A stretch of DNA of 25,097 bases from Desulfobacterales bacterium (GTDB taxonomy: Bacteria > Desulfobacterota > Desulfobacteria > Desulfobacterales > JASFBJ01), in NCBI GenBank assembly GCA_030149585.1, contig JASFBJ010000010.1, positions 1-25,097 on the forward strand, in the 5' to 3' direction. Positions 15,997-23,715 of the stretch are shown here, one piece after another. A program made the translations under genes and the position numbers. Each line of letters opens with the position of its first letter. Positions within the stretch are counted from its first letter, which is position 1. The notes under the pieces are model-generated. The model was not told the DNA's origin, did not search any database, and saw only the letters and a program-made list of their open reading frames with translations.

Positions 15997-16834
15997 TAAC
16001 CCTGTCTACTTTGCAGGTTGCTAAGGCTTCTTCTAACTCTATCCATCTCTTAGGCGATACTGGTCCATGACTTGTTACGGCCTCAATCAAGAATAACCAA
16101 TTGCGTTTTTCATCAAAAACCACAACATCAGGAAGTTTGTCATGTGACATGGGAGGCACCCCGATAGACTCAAGAAACTCACTTTCCAAAATCATAAGTT
16201 TACCGCCTTCGTTCCGACTGCTGGCTGTGTCTCCTATATAGAGAAGCCGACCGCCTTTCCCAATAAACCTGGAGCAGAATTCGTGGACTATATCGGCATG
16301 TAATTGATTATGTTTCCCTGGGGACAGTGATATTTCCTTTCCATCAGGTAATGTGATAGGAATTTTTTCTTTATCCAATTTTTTTGCATAAAGAGTTTTT
16401 AAGGCGGTTAAATTCTGTTTATATTCCTCAACCTTTCTCATCCATTCCCCCGCTGGGTACTCTCTCAAAACAGCAAGAATTGACTCATTCAGTGAATAGT
16501 TATTATCTTTACTGTTTGTAGGACGAGAAGGGTCATCCCGATTCCGATCTACAATTCGGGCTTGCTCAAATTGATGTAATGTCTGGCGGCGGATAGTTTC
16601 ACGACTATTTGGTTTGTAATCCTGTTTGTAGTACTCACGGATGAACTGCATGATATCTACTGTTGGGAGCAGTAGTGATTTTGCATTACCCCACGAACTT
16701 TCCGGTTGAATATCCGATAGAGCTAAAAATACCCATCCTGACCTATCGTTATATTGTGCCTTTGGCATACCAAGAGCTTTTAATATTTCTTTAGACTGTT
16801 TTAGCTTCTCCTCTCGCTGTTTTTTTGTACTCAT
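15887..16834 (-). CDS. BsuBI/PstI-type restriction endonuclease, frameshifted near its 3' end
   Basis: The open frame gives 315 residues. It matches BsuBI/PstI type II endonucleases: a helical N-terminal domain (about 1-170), then the catalytic part with SPGKHNQLHADIVHEF, LPDVVVFDEKRNWLFLIEAV and TSHGPVSPKRWIELEEAL, whose acidic residues fit the PD-(D/E)XK core. After residue 279 the family match stops and the last 37 residues are unrelated. The expected ending continues in another frame (listed separately), so one base near 15997 is extra. The intact protein would be about 326 residues. The ATG overlaps the methyltransferase TAA as TAATG, so translation is coupled. As read, the product lacks a conserved C-terminal segment and is probably inactive, unless the shift is a sequencing error or is bypassed. 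Confidence 0.85.
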   Translation of the reverse strand: MSTKKQREEKLKQSKEILKALGMPKAQYNDRSGWVFLALSDIQPESSWGNAKSLLLPTVDIMQFIREYYKQDYKPNSRETIRRQTLHQFEQARIVDRNRDDPSRPTNSKDNNYSLNESILAVLREYPAGEWMRKVEEYKQNLTALKTLYAKKLDKEKIPITLPDGKEISLSPGKHNQLHADIVHEFCSRFIGKGGRLLYIGDTASSRNEGGKLMILESEFLESIGVPPMSHDKLPDVVVFDEKRNWLFLIEAVTSHGPVSPKRWIELEEALATCKVDRVICNCLFESGRVPQKCGRHSMGNRGLDCRQPRSHDPF

Positions 16835-18324
16835 TATATGTCCCGTATATTTAGTGCGGATTGGACAATCTTATCTACTGTCGATTGTTCATAGCCTTCA
16901 GTCTTCTGCACTTCCTTTCCTATTGATATAATCTGATCTCTTATTGGCAACTTTAAAAGTCGTATTTCTGTAGCGTTAACTTGGGTATTTCCAGATATAG
17001 ACCGGAAATAACGATCCATAAACGTAGAATTAAACAACGCAGCCAAGCCAAATGCTTCTGAAAGATCCATATTTTCACCTTTTACTCCGATATAGTTCAA
17101 ATGATTTTCTAATCCAATCAGGTGGTCTTTGGATCGTTCAGGGTCGTAGATACCTGCGACGAGACGACGCTTTTCATCTTTAGAGCTGAACCTCTTTAGA
17201 ATTACATAAAGTTTGTTACTACGGGTGTGTTTCTCGTATCCTTTTTTCAAAATAAAATGCGCGTCCTTCCAGTGTTTTCCTGTCCATTCTATGCGGAACG
17301 CCTTAACATTGTGCATTCGTAACAAAGGAATGCTATCTTTTTGGGCCGTTGCTGTAATAAATTCTCTTGTGCGAAATTCCACCACCGGGCCGGTGGAAAT
17401 GTAGTAATTATTTTCTTCAAAGCTGCTGGGCCAATCTTCAACTAACCTCAGGATATGACTGTCTGTCGCACTTTCCGGAATCCGAATAATATTATGCCGA
17501 TTGCTTCTGTCAATAATCAATTTTTGCGGATATCGGATTACTTCAGATTTCGCCAAGTCTTCTGAGCAGGTACTCGACCATATTTCTATAGTTGGTTGCT
17601 GTTCACCTTTTACGAATTTACAAATAATATTCTCTTGTAGAACCCCCATATTTTTAAAAAGCTGATTTCTGGATCGAAAGATATGCACTCGTTCTAAACT
17701 CATCTGTAACTGGAGATATTTGCGAAACCCTTTGAAATATAGGCCATTTGTAAAACTACGTGGAACAATAGCTACCATTTGACCCCCTGGCAATAGGCAT
17801 GACGATACAACCGCCATAAAGGATGCGTAAATATTGGGATTCCCTTTAAACAGATCGGCGGTTGCGCCACTATATACAGAGTCTTTGGAGTTATACTTGA
17901 AATATGGCGGATTGATTATTGAGATATGAAAACCATGTTCGTGTTTATCTGGTCTCGACAAAACAAAATCCTCATTTAGAATTTCATATGAGAATTTTCC
18001 GCCTTTTTTAATAAATATTCTAACCAATCGATCCATGTTTTTTCCGAGTGCTGTCAATATATCTTTGTCTGTCTCGAAAAGAACTGCATGGACTCGACGG
18101 TTTCCTATCTCTAAACAGTGGCGAGCTGCAGATGTTGTAAGAATTCCTTTTCCTGCACCAGCATCAAGAATTTTTACCAACTCAACGTTGTCAATGGAGT
18201 GGAGCATCGATGCCATATAATCGGCTGTTTTTGACTCTGTAAAAAACTGTCCTATCTCTTTGCTTTGCGACCTGGACTTGAAATCAAATAAGCTAAGTTG
18301 TTCTGCGGCATTAATATTCGGCAC
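16834..18324 (-). CDS. Adenine-specific DNA methyltransferase of a BsuBI/PstI-type system
   Basis: 496 residues. It carries the N6-adenine methyltransferase motifs in gamma-type order: motif X GQFFTES at about 25-31, motif I (S-adenosylmethionine binding) LDAGAGKGIL at 53-62, and catalytic motif IV NPPY at 138-141. A C-terminal target-recognition part ends with NHLNYIGVKGENM and SGNTQVNATEIRLLKLP, as in Eco57I/BsuBI-like enzymes. It protects host DNA from the partner endonuclease. BsuBI and PstI recognise CTGCAG, but specificity here is not proven. The GTG start is supported by AGGAAG 8 nt upstream. The gene looks intact, so with a dead endonuclease it would be a solitary methyltransferase. 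Confidence 0.93.
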   Translation of the reverse strand: MPNINAAEQLSLFDFKSRSQSKEIGQFFTESKTADYMASMLHSIDNVELVKILDAGAGKGILTTSAARHCLEIGNRRVHAVLFETDKDILTALGKNMDRLVRIFIKKGGKFSYEILNEDFVLSRPDKHEHGFHISIINPPYFKYNSKDSVYSGATADLFKGNPNIYASFMAVVSSCLLPGGQMVAIVPRSFTNGLYFKGFRKYLQLQMSLERVHIFRSRNQLFKNMGVLQENIICKFVKGEQQPTIEIWSSTCSEDLAKSEVIRYPQKLIIDRSNRHNIIRIPESATDSHILRLVEDWPSSFEENNYYISTGPVVEFRTREFITATAQKDSIPLLRMHNVKAFRIEWTGKHWKDAHFILKKGYEKHTRSNKLYVILKRFSSKDEKRRLVAGIYDPERSKDHLIGLENHLNYIGVKGENMDLSEAFGLAALFNSTFMDRYFRSISGNTQVNATEIRLLKLPIRDQIISIGKEVQKTEGYEQSTVDKIVQSALNIRDI

Positions 18325-18656
18325 AATGTCAACTTCCTATCCATTTAATTATCTGTACTATTCAAGCTATAGCATTCTATATATTGGCATAAAAGAATGC
18401 TCTATTATTCGCCAATTGCCATCCGGTTCTTCTCTGAGTGCAGGATTCCCTTCACTGTCTGATGAAAAAGCAAACAAAATATGACTAAAAAGCGAAGAAA
18501 AAATCAATAAACAACAAAATTTGTAGAAACCAAAAAACGGCCAGACTTTTTCAGTCAGAGTTCATCCGTTTGTTCGGATGTCCTTGTTTACCATTATCTT
18601 AAACGTTTTCTCAGGCCATCTTGGCTTCCGCAAGATCAAGCACTTTTGCCTGAACA
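18325..18656. other. Gene-poor stretch upstream of the methyltransferase
   Basis: No credible intact gene is present. It should contain the promoter of the restriction-modification pair (minus strand), but no convincing -35/-10 pair stands out. Two small dyads lie here: GACT-TTTTC-AGTC (about 18544-18556) and CATCCG-TTTGTT-CGGATG (18563-18580). A 25-codon startless minus-strand frame (18611-18688, ending VLDLAEAKMA) looks like the tail of an unidentified gene. Confidence 0.5.
18563..18580. repeat. Perfect hairpin CATCCG/CGGATG
   Basis: Six-base arms surround a TTTGTT loop, within 20 nt of the second dyad GACTTTTTCAGTC. The pair may be the terminator region of a lost minus-strand gene or a mobile-element end. 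No flanking T-run makes it decisive. Confidence 0.35.
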
Positions 18657-18998
18657 CTATCGAGTACGGAATCTCGAATATTTATGTTCTAAATTATCTC
18701 TGGTGCGAACATAATAATTATCATTATCTGAATCCCAGTATGTATATGTTGATGAATAAGAAGTGAAATTTGGGTCACTTGAAAAATTTTCTGAATAAAT
18801 AGTATCACCACTATTATTCTGAGAATCAGAGCATCCATTTGAGTTAACTGCTTTATCTGATGGCGTATTAGCGCAATGATCATTAATATCAGGGACACCA
18901 TCAAAATTAGTATCAAGATTTACTTGTGGGCCTTCATAATCACCCGGTGAAACGATATCCCATGGATGGTAATCAAGCAGATATTTATATGTCGGCTT
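18657..18998 (-). pseudogene. Remnant of a thrombospondin-type-3-repeat extracellular protein
   Basis: A 113-codon minus-strand frame with no ATG, GTG or TTG contains a clear thrombospondin type 3 (calcium-binding) repeat, DTNFDGVPDINDHCANTP followed by SDKAVNSNGC (about 18825-18917). A stretch like the start of a concanavalin/LamG-type domain follows (YSENFSSDPNFTSYSSTY, YWDSDNDNYYVRTRDN). It ends abruptly at a TAG after SRFRTR. The frame overlaps the last codons of the dynamin-like gene and has no upstream part, so both ends of the parent gene are missing. The parent would have been a large secreted or surface protein. Confidence 0.65.
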
Positions 18999-20376
18999 TC
19001 AAGGTCGACAGTTCATTTAACGCATCTCTAATCTCTTTTGAACCCTTTTCATGAATTTTACGAATCGCTGAATACTCCTGCTTTATTGAGCCTAAAGAAA
19101 ATTTGCCTTGGGATTTATCCAGGTTCGCATGCAAAAGATCCTGAATAGAAGCCCAGCTATCACGCCTGGTCTGGGTTTCCAGGGGCGTTAAATTGACAAG
19201 ATCATCCATCCATTTGTTATGAAAACGCTTAAAAAGCCGCTTTTGAATAACACTACTCCAAAATAGCAGAGCAATCAGGGCAACTCCTCCGCTTATAAAG
19301 CACTGGAGCATCTGATCAAGGCCGCCTAACATGGGAATCAGCATCATGGCCGGGAAAGATGCCAATCCGCAGAGAATTCCAGATAAAAAGCCGATAAGCC
19401 CGGTTTTTAAGCGAAAATTGCGGGTTTTTTTTCTATAGCTGATCATTCCTTCCAAAAGATGAGATAATCTTTCGCTATGGGTTTCAACAAAGGTTGCAAG
19501 ATGATCAAGCCTGTGGCGAGGTGCCTGTAGAACCGCGTGTTTCAACTCATCCCTCTGATTTTCGAGATATTGCAGGAATTGAGAATTATGCTCTGACTGA
19601 CCGGTTTTTTCAGCAGCCCTGGGCGAGTAGGTGAGATGAATCATTGGAATGTCTTTACGACCGGTAATTTGAGAAAGATTCCAGCATAATGTGCCGTAAA
19701 CCCGCAAAAGGTCAACCATGGAGGCGCACTCATCAATTCTGTTTAAAACATAAAGTATTCGATCTTCAAAAGTGCGGGCCGGCAAAGTATCTCGCAAACT
19801 GGCATGGGCTTCACGAACGGTTCCTGCTTTATGAGGATCAAACAGTACCAGAACCAGATCGGCAATCTGGGCAAAATCTCCAATCACCTCCTGATAGTTA
19901 TACCCCCTGTCCCGTTCTGTAATACTATCGAGCATTCCAGGTGTATCAATAATTGCCAGGTTTTTTAAAAAAGGAGCATTAACTTTTTTTAAACGAAAAT
20001 GAGCTGCAAAGCGCTGACCATGTTTTTTTAAGGATTCAAAGGGATATTCAGGGTCGTTTAATAGAACTTTCCCGTCCCTTTCCTCTGTGACTTGAACTGG
20101 ATCATTATCATATTTATCATCATAAGTTATAACCGTAAATGAATCATCAGTTGGTGCCTGACCTGTGGCCTGAATGTCAGCACCTATAAAATCATTGATC
20201 AGCATTGATTTTCCGGATGAATAATTACCCAGCACCAAAACCTGGGGCCGCCATTTTATATTTGTTTCCAATGGAACTTCGCTATAACCATGGTTTAACG
20301 CTACAGGGGTTAAGACCTCAGCTACCATTTCCAGAAGTTCGGCCCGCAGGGAATTTATATAATTTTCACGATACAT
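18985..20376 (-). CDS. Dynamin-like GTPase with C-terminal membrane helices
   Basis: 463 residues. The GTPase domain has G1 GNYSSGKS (50-57), a threonine in TGQAPTDDS (about 71-79) as likely switch I, G3 DTPG (144-147) and G4 NRID (212-215). The LGNYSSGKSMLIND form and the long inserts are those of dynamin-superfamily or EHD-like proteins rather than Era-like GTPases. A helical region follows, then a hydrophobic hairpin (about 325-347 and 356-377), probably a membrane paddle, and a basic helical tail. Bacterial dynamins remodel or protect membranes, some under phage attack. Most occur as pairs; this one has no partner beside it. GGAG lies 7 nt before the ATG. Confidence 0.85.
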   Translation of the reverse strand: MYRENYINSLRAELLEMVAEVLTPVALNHGYSEVPLETNIKWRPQVLVLGNYSSGKSMLINDFIGADIQATGQAPTDDSFTVITYDDKYDNDPVQVTEERDGKVLLNDPEYPFESLKKHGQRFAAHFRLKKVNAPFLKNLAIIDTPGMLDSITERDRGYNYQEVIGDFAQIADLVLVLFDPHKAGTVREAHASLRDTLPARTFEDRILYVLNRIDECASMVDLLRVYGTLCWNLSQITGRKDIPMIHLTYSPRAAEKTGQSEHNSQFLQYLENQRDELKHAVLQAPRHRLDHLATFVETHSERLSHLLEGMISYRKKTRNFRLKTGLIGFLSGILCGLASFPAMMLIPMLGGLDQMLQCFISGGVALIALLFWSSVIQKRLFKRFHNKWMDDLVNLTPLETQTRRDSWASIQDLLHANLDKSQGKFSLGSIKQEYSAIRKIHEKGSKEIRDALNELSTLKADI

Positions 20377-20711
20377 TAATATCTCCAGTATTAAGAATCA
20401 TTAGCATAATCTCCAATAAGCAAAAAAGCAAGAAAAAGCAGAGTGCCCGGATTTAGCATTTTATTTCTGGGGCCATTAAGATCGATAAAATGGGCATAAA
20501 TAATCTAAAAAAATCACCATAGAATTTCAGCGGCAAAAAATAGACGTAAATTTTTTTATTTATCAGCTAAAGGTTTTGGAATCAGGTGCGATAATAATAT
20601 TATGCTCTGATTTGTTAATATTGATATGTTTTTGAAATATTCTGCTGGTCATAAGAGACAATAGCTTTTTAAAATTTAATTATATAAAAATCAACAGGTG
20701 GAGATTATTCA
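20377..20711. other. Divergent intergenic region between the dynamin-like and diguanylate cyclase genes
   Basis: 335 nt of AT-rich sequence with no credible gene. It must hold two divergent promoters, neither unambiguous. An imperfect dyad, AATCAG...CTGATT (20580-20612), encloses an ATAATAATATTAT core and could be an operator or RNA stem about 100 nt before the cyclase start. Confidence 0.45.
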
Positions 20712-21815
20712 GTGAAACTTTTTAATAATAAAACTGTTCAATCCGTTCAACCAGAGGATTTGGTTGCGGATAATAAAGAGATTGAGAAGTTCAATCACCT
20801 GTTTTTATGGACAATCAGAGCTTTATTCGTATTGCTTAAAGGTTTTGTAATGGAAGACATCAAAGAGATTGATTCCAAATCATTTAAATGCAGCCTTGAT
20901 GAATTAAGCAATAAATATATTGAAGGCAAAAACCCAAAAAAAATCCGTTCGTTATTTGAGAAAACAAGCAAGAGTACACTCAAGTTCATAGAACGCCAAA
21001 AGGAGTATATAAAGGAAAAAGAGAATGAGTTAAAAGATATTATCGACCTTTTGACAAGGGCCATGTCAGGCCTTAATGTTGATAACCAGCAATTTTATAA
21101 TAGAATATATGATCAAAGTGAAAAAATTGAGAAAATTACCCGTCTGGATGATATAAAAAAGATTAAGCTGGCCTTAAAGCAGGAAGTTGAGCAGATCAAA
21201 GAGTTGGTTGCCGTGCAAAAAGAGAGTGGTGACAGGCGGATTCAACAACTGGCGGGTAAGGTTGATGCTCTGAAAAATGAATTGGAAAAAACCCAACAGG
21301 CATCTTTAATTGATAATTTAACAAAAATTTATAACAGGGGGGCCTTTGATGATTTTATCAGAGAGCTGGTTGAAAAAAATACAGTTGTTAAAAAGCCTTT
21401 TTCCTTGCTTATTTTAGATATAGATGATTTTAAAAAAGTAAATGATATATATGGTCATTTGGCTGGAGATAGTATTTTACTATCCTTTGCTCAAAAATGC
21501 AAAAAATTTGTAAGGAGTGATGATTTCCTGGCACGATACGGCGGCGAAGAGTTTGTAATTTTATTACCGGGCGCCTCATTGCGAAACAGCTTAAAAAAGG
21601 CTAAACAGCTCTGTAACGATATAGCGGCTGTTCGCTATACTGTGGGTGAAAATTCTGAGGAACAATACTTATCTATAACCACCAGTATTGGAGTAAGTAC
21701 CTATAAAAAAGGAGATACCGTAAAATCAGTTATTAAGCGGGCTGATCAGGCACTTTATATGGCGAAATTAAGCGGAAAAAATAAAGCTGTCACGGAAAAA
21801 GATATTAAATTATGA
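20712..21815 (+). CDS. Diguanylate cyclase (GGDEF domain)
   Basis: 367 residues. A GGDEF domain occupies about 200-365 with the active signature GGEEF (277-281), substrate residues in LDIDDFKKVNDIYGHLAGD, and an inhibitory I-site RSDD (R268 to D271) exactly five residues ahead. It should therefore make cyclic di-GMP from two GTP and be product-inhibited. The first 200 residues are charged and helical with coiled-coil stretches (QKEYIKEKENELKDIIDLLT). The one hydrophobic run near 29-45 (HLFLWTIRALFVLLKGF) is short, so it is probably cytoplasmic, with an unknown input. The GTG start follows GGTGGAG. It overlaps the downstream PHP gene as ATGA. Confidence 0.92.
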   Translation: MKLFNNKTVQSVQPEDLVADNKEIEKFNHLFLWTIRALFVLLKGFVMEDIKEIDSKSFKCSLDELSNKYIEGKNPKKIRSLFEKTSKSTLKFIERQKEYIKEKENELKDIIDLLTRAMSGLNVDNQQFYNRIYDQSEKIEKITRLDDIKKIKLALKQEVEQIKELVAVQKESGDRRIQQLAGKVDALKNELEKTQQASLIDNLTKIYNRGAFDDFIRELVEKNTVVKKPFSLLILDIDDFKKVNDIYGHLAGDSILLSFAQKCKKFVRSDDFLARYGGEEFVILLPGASLRNSLKKAKQLCNDIAAVRYTVGENSEEQYLSITTSIGVSTYKKGDTVKSVIKRADQALYMAKLSGKNKAVTEKDIKL

Positions 21816-22705
21816 ATACAAATAACCGAGTAGAGTTTAAACAACCTGATTATCCGGATCTAACAGATAGATTTACAGTTGTTGATATGCATTTCCATTC
21901 CAATTATTCGGACGGAATCCACTCCATTGGAAAAATTGCCAAACGCGTCAAAGAACTTGGGATTGGAATTGCAGTCACAGATCATAATGAGATTCAGGGA
22001 GCTGTTGAAATTGCTGATTATCCTGATATTTTCAGCATTCCAGGCATTGAAATTACCAGCCGGGAAGGTAGTCATCTGCTGGTATATTTTAATGATATAG
22101 ACACCTTAAAGCAATTTTATAAGGACGCTGTCTTTCCTTTTATGGGAAGCAATGTGATGAGTTCCCTTTCTCTGGACATGGAGGAGATAATCTTGCGGGC
22201 CAAAGCCTATTCAGGAGTTATTATTTTCCCACATCCTTATTGCGCGGCTTATACGGGAATCTGTAATCTGCGATTTCCGCCAAAACAACTGGAACAATTA
22301 TTGGCGATAGCAGATGGTGTTGAGGGCATTAATGCCGGCAATCTTAAAAAGTGGAATTTAAAAGGCACGGTTCTTGGTTTTAATCTCGGCAAAGCTATTA
22401 CAGGCGGAAGTGACGGCCATTCGATCAATCATATGGGCAAGGCGGTCAGTTACGCGGTTTGCCAAAAAAATCCAGCGGCCTTTTTGAATGCAGTTAAAAA
22501 TTGTGAAAATAAAGTGATTGGTAAAGAGATTCCTCTTTTCGGGAAAATGACGACAAACAGTCGCAAATTGAAAAATAATTTATCAAATTATCCTGATATA
22601 TTTGATAAGAATGTAAAATATATGGCAATTATTATCAATTCGAAATCCAGATCCATAAAAGAGCGAATGAAAAAAAAATTATACGGCAAAATAGTAAATC
22701 ATTAA
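21812..22705 (+). CDS. PHP-domain metal-dependent phosphoesterase
   Basis: 297 residues with the PHP metal ligands: H27-x-H29 and D34 (DMHFHSNYSD), D57-H58 (VTDHNE), E80 (PGIEIT), H141 (FPHPY), and D201-x-H203 (GGSDGHS). The family uses two or three metal ions to hydrolyse phosphoesters. Close types act on nucleotides, histidinol phosphate or 3',5'-bisnucleotides; the substrate here is not evident. The first 20 residues and the basic tail (KERMKKKLYGK) flank the domain. Its ATG overlaps the cyclase TGA by ATGA, so the two proteins are made together, which hints at a joint nucleotide-signalling role. Confidence 0.9.
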   Translation: MNTNNRVEFKQPDYPDLTDRFTVVDMHFHSNYSDGIHSIGKIAKRVKELGIGIAVTDHNEIQGAVEIADYPDIFSIPGIEITSREGSHLLVYFNDIDTLKQFYKDAVFPFMGSNVMSSLSLDMEEIILRAKAYSGVIIFPHPYCAAYTGICNLRFPPKQLEQLLAIADGVEGINAGNLKKWNLKGTVLGFNLGKAITGGSDGHSINHMGKAVSYAVCQKNPAAFLNAVKNCENKVIGKEIPLFGKMTTNSRKLKNNLSNYPDIFDKNVKYMAIIINSKSRSIKERMKKKLYGKIVNH

Positions 22706-22753
22706 TAAATTTACTCCTAACTTCTCAAAAAAAAATACACTGTTATTCATGCA

Positions 22754-23512
22754 CTAATTAATATTACGTTCGATTTTAACCATTTCATATGCTTCCTGAA
22801 TTTCTATAAATTTATCATTAGCGAATTTGGTAAACTCTTCCGGCAGGCCCTTGGCCAAAATTTTATCAGGATGATACTCCTGAACCAGTTTGCGGTATTG
22901 TTGCTTGATCGTATGGTCGGTATCTGCGCGACTGCTATTCAGTATGGCATAATAGCGGTCAACCTCCTTGATATATTTTGCCTTAAGCTGTTTATAACGA
23001 GATTCCGAAAAATTAAAAATTTTAACGGCTGCGAGAATAAGTTCCTCTTCTTTATTATTCATTTCACCGTCTGCCGCAGACACCCGTAACAAAATATCGA
23101 TCATAACCTCCAGCAGCCTTGGTTGCAGTCTAAACTCAGTATAAAACTGGGCTGCAAAATCAAAAAACGTGCCGGGAGAATCAAGAGCGGTTTGGAAAAT
23201 ATTCATGGCCACATTTTGGCTGCGATAATTCAAGGAAAGATCATTCTCCATAAAATCATTAATTGATTTAAGCTCCTCCTGAGTGATTTGGCCGTCGGCC
23301 TTTGCCAGTTTAGCCAGCATTGAAAAAGTTGCCACAAAAAAGGTCAGCTGCGCTGTCTCACCATTGGAAAGCAGGTTATTTTGATACCGGGTTTCCAGTT
23401 CATCATTACCGGCATCAAAAGTATGGCCAAAGGCAGCACCCGCTATAGCGCCTAATGGCCCTCCTAACGCGAATCCAATAGTTCCACCTATAATTTTACC
23501 AAACCAGCTCAT
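22754..23512 (-). CDS. DjlA-type co-chaperone (TerB-like domain plus J domain)
   Basis: 252 residues from the ATG at 23512, chosen because AAGGAG lies 8 nt upstream and MSWFGKIIGGTIGFALGGPL matches the DjlA-type N-terminus; an upstream in-frame start at 23551 lacks support. The glycine-rich hydrophobic N-terminus (about 5-30) is probably a membrane anchor. A TerB-like helical domain follows (FSMLAKLAKADGQITQEEL and MIDILLRVSAADGEMNNKEE), with its acidic metal-binding repeats. The C-terminal J domain carries HPD at 214-216. J domains stimulate Hsp70 ATPase. It could serve the housekeeping DnaK or the unusual Hsp70 encoded at 3110-5425. Confidence 0.9.
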   Translation of the reverse strand: MSWFGKIIGGTIGFALGGPLGAIAGAAFGHTFDAGNDELETRYQNNLLSNGETAQLTFFVATFSMLAKLAKADGQITQEELKSINDFMENDLSLNYRSQNVAMNIFQTALDSPGTFFDFAAQFYTEFRLQPRLLEVMIDILLRVSAADGEMNNKEEELILAAVKIFNFSESRYKQLKAKYIKEVDRYYAILNSSRADTDHTIKQQYRKLVQEYHPDKILAKGLPEEFTKFANDKFIEIQEAYEMVKIERNIN

Positions 23513-23715
23513 AATTATATCTCCTTGAAATATCTCAAAATCGCTACTCAAAATGCTTTTAGAATTTTTATAAACTTTAAATGCGCCTAACCTGATCTAA
23601 AATCTATTCAATTTAGCATATATGACTGAAAAAACCAACAAGCATATATTATTTTGGATGAAAAAACGGTATATTTATTGCATATTTAATAATATAAATT
23701 TTTCAGGAGGATTTA

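Noticed and set aside
18126..18131. CTGCAG inside the methyltransferase gene, the BsuBI/PstI site
   Set aside because: One six-base site is expected by chance and the enzyme's specificity is not established, so it is no evidence for self-regulation.
18260..18484. 74-codon plus-strand frame across the methyltransferase start
   Set aside because: It overlaps the real start and ribosome site of the methyltransferase and has no family resemblance.
18689..18916. 75-codon minus-strand frame rich in isoleucine (MILILMVSLILMIIALIRHQ)
   Set aside because: It is the out-of-frame shadow of the thrombospondin-type-3 fragment, whose motif appears in the neighbouring frame.
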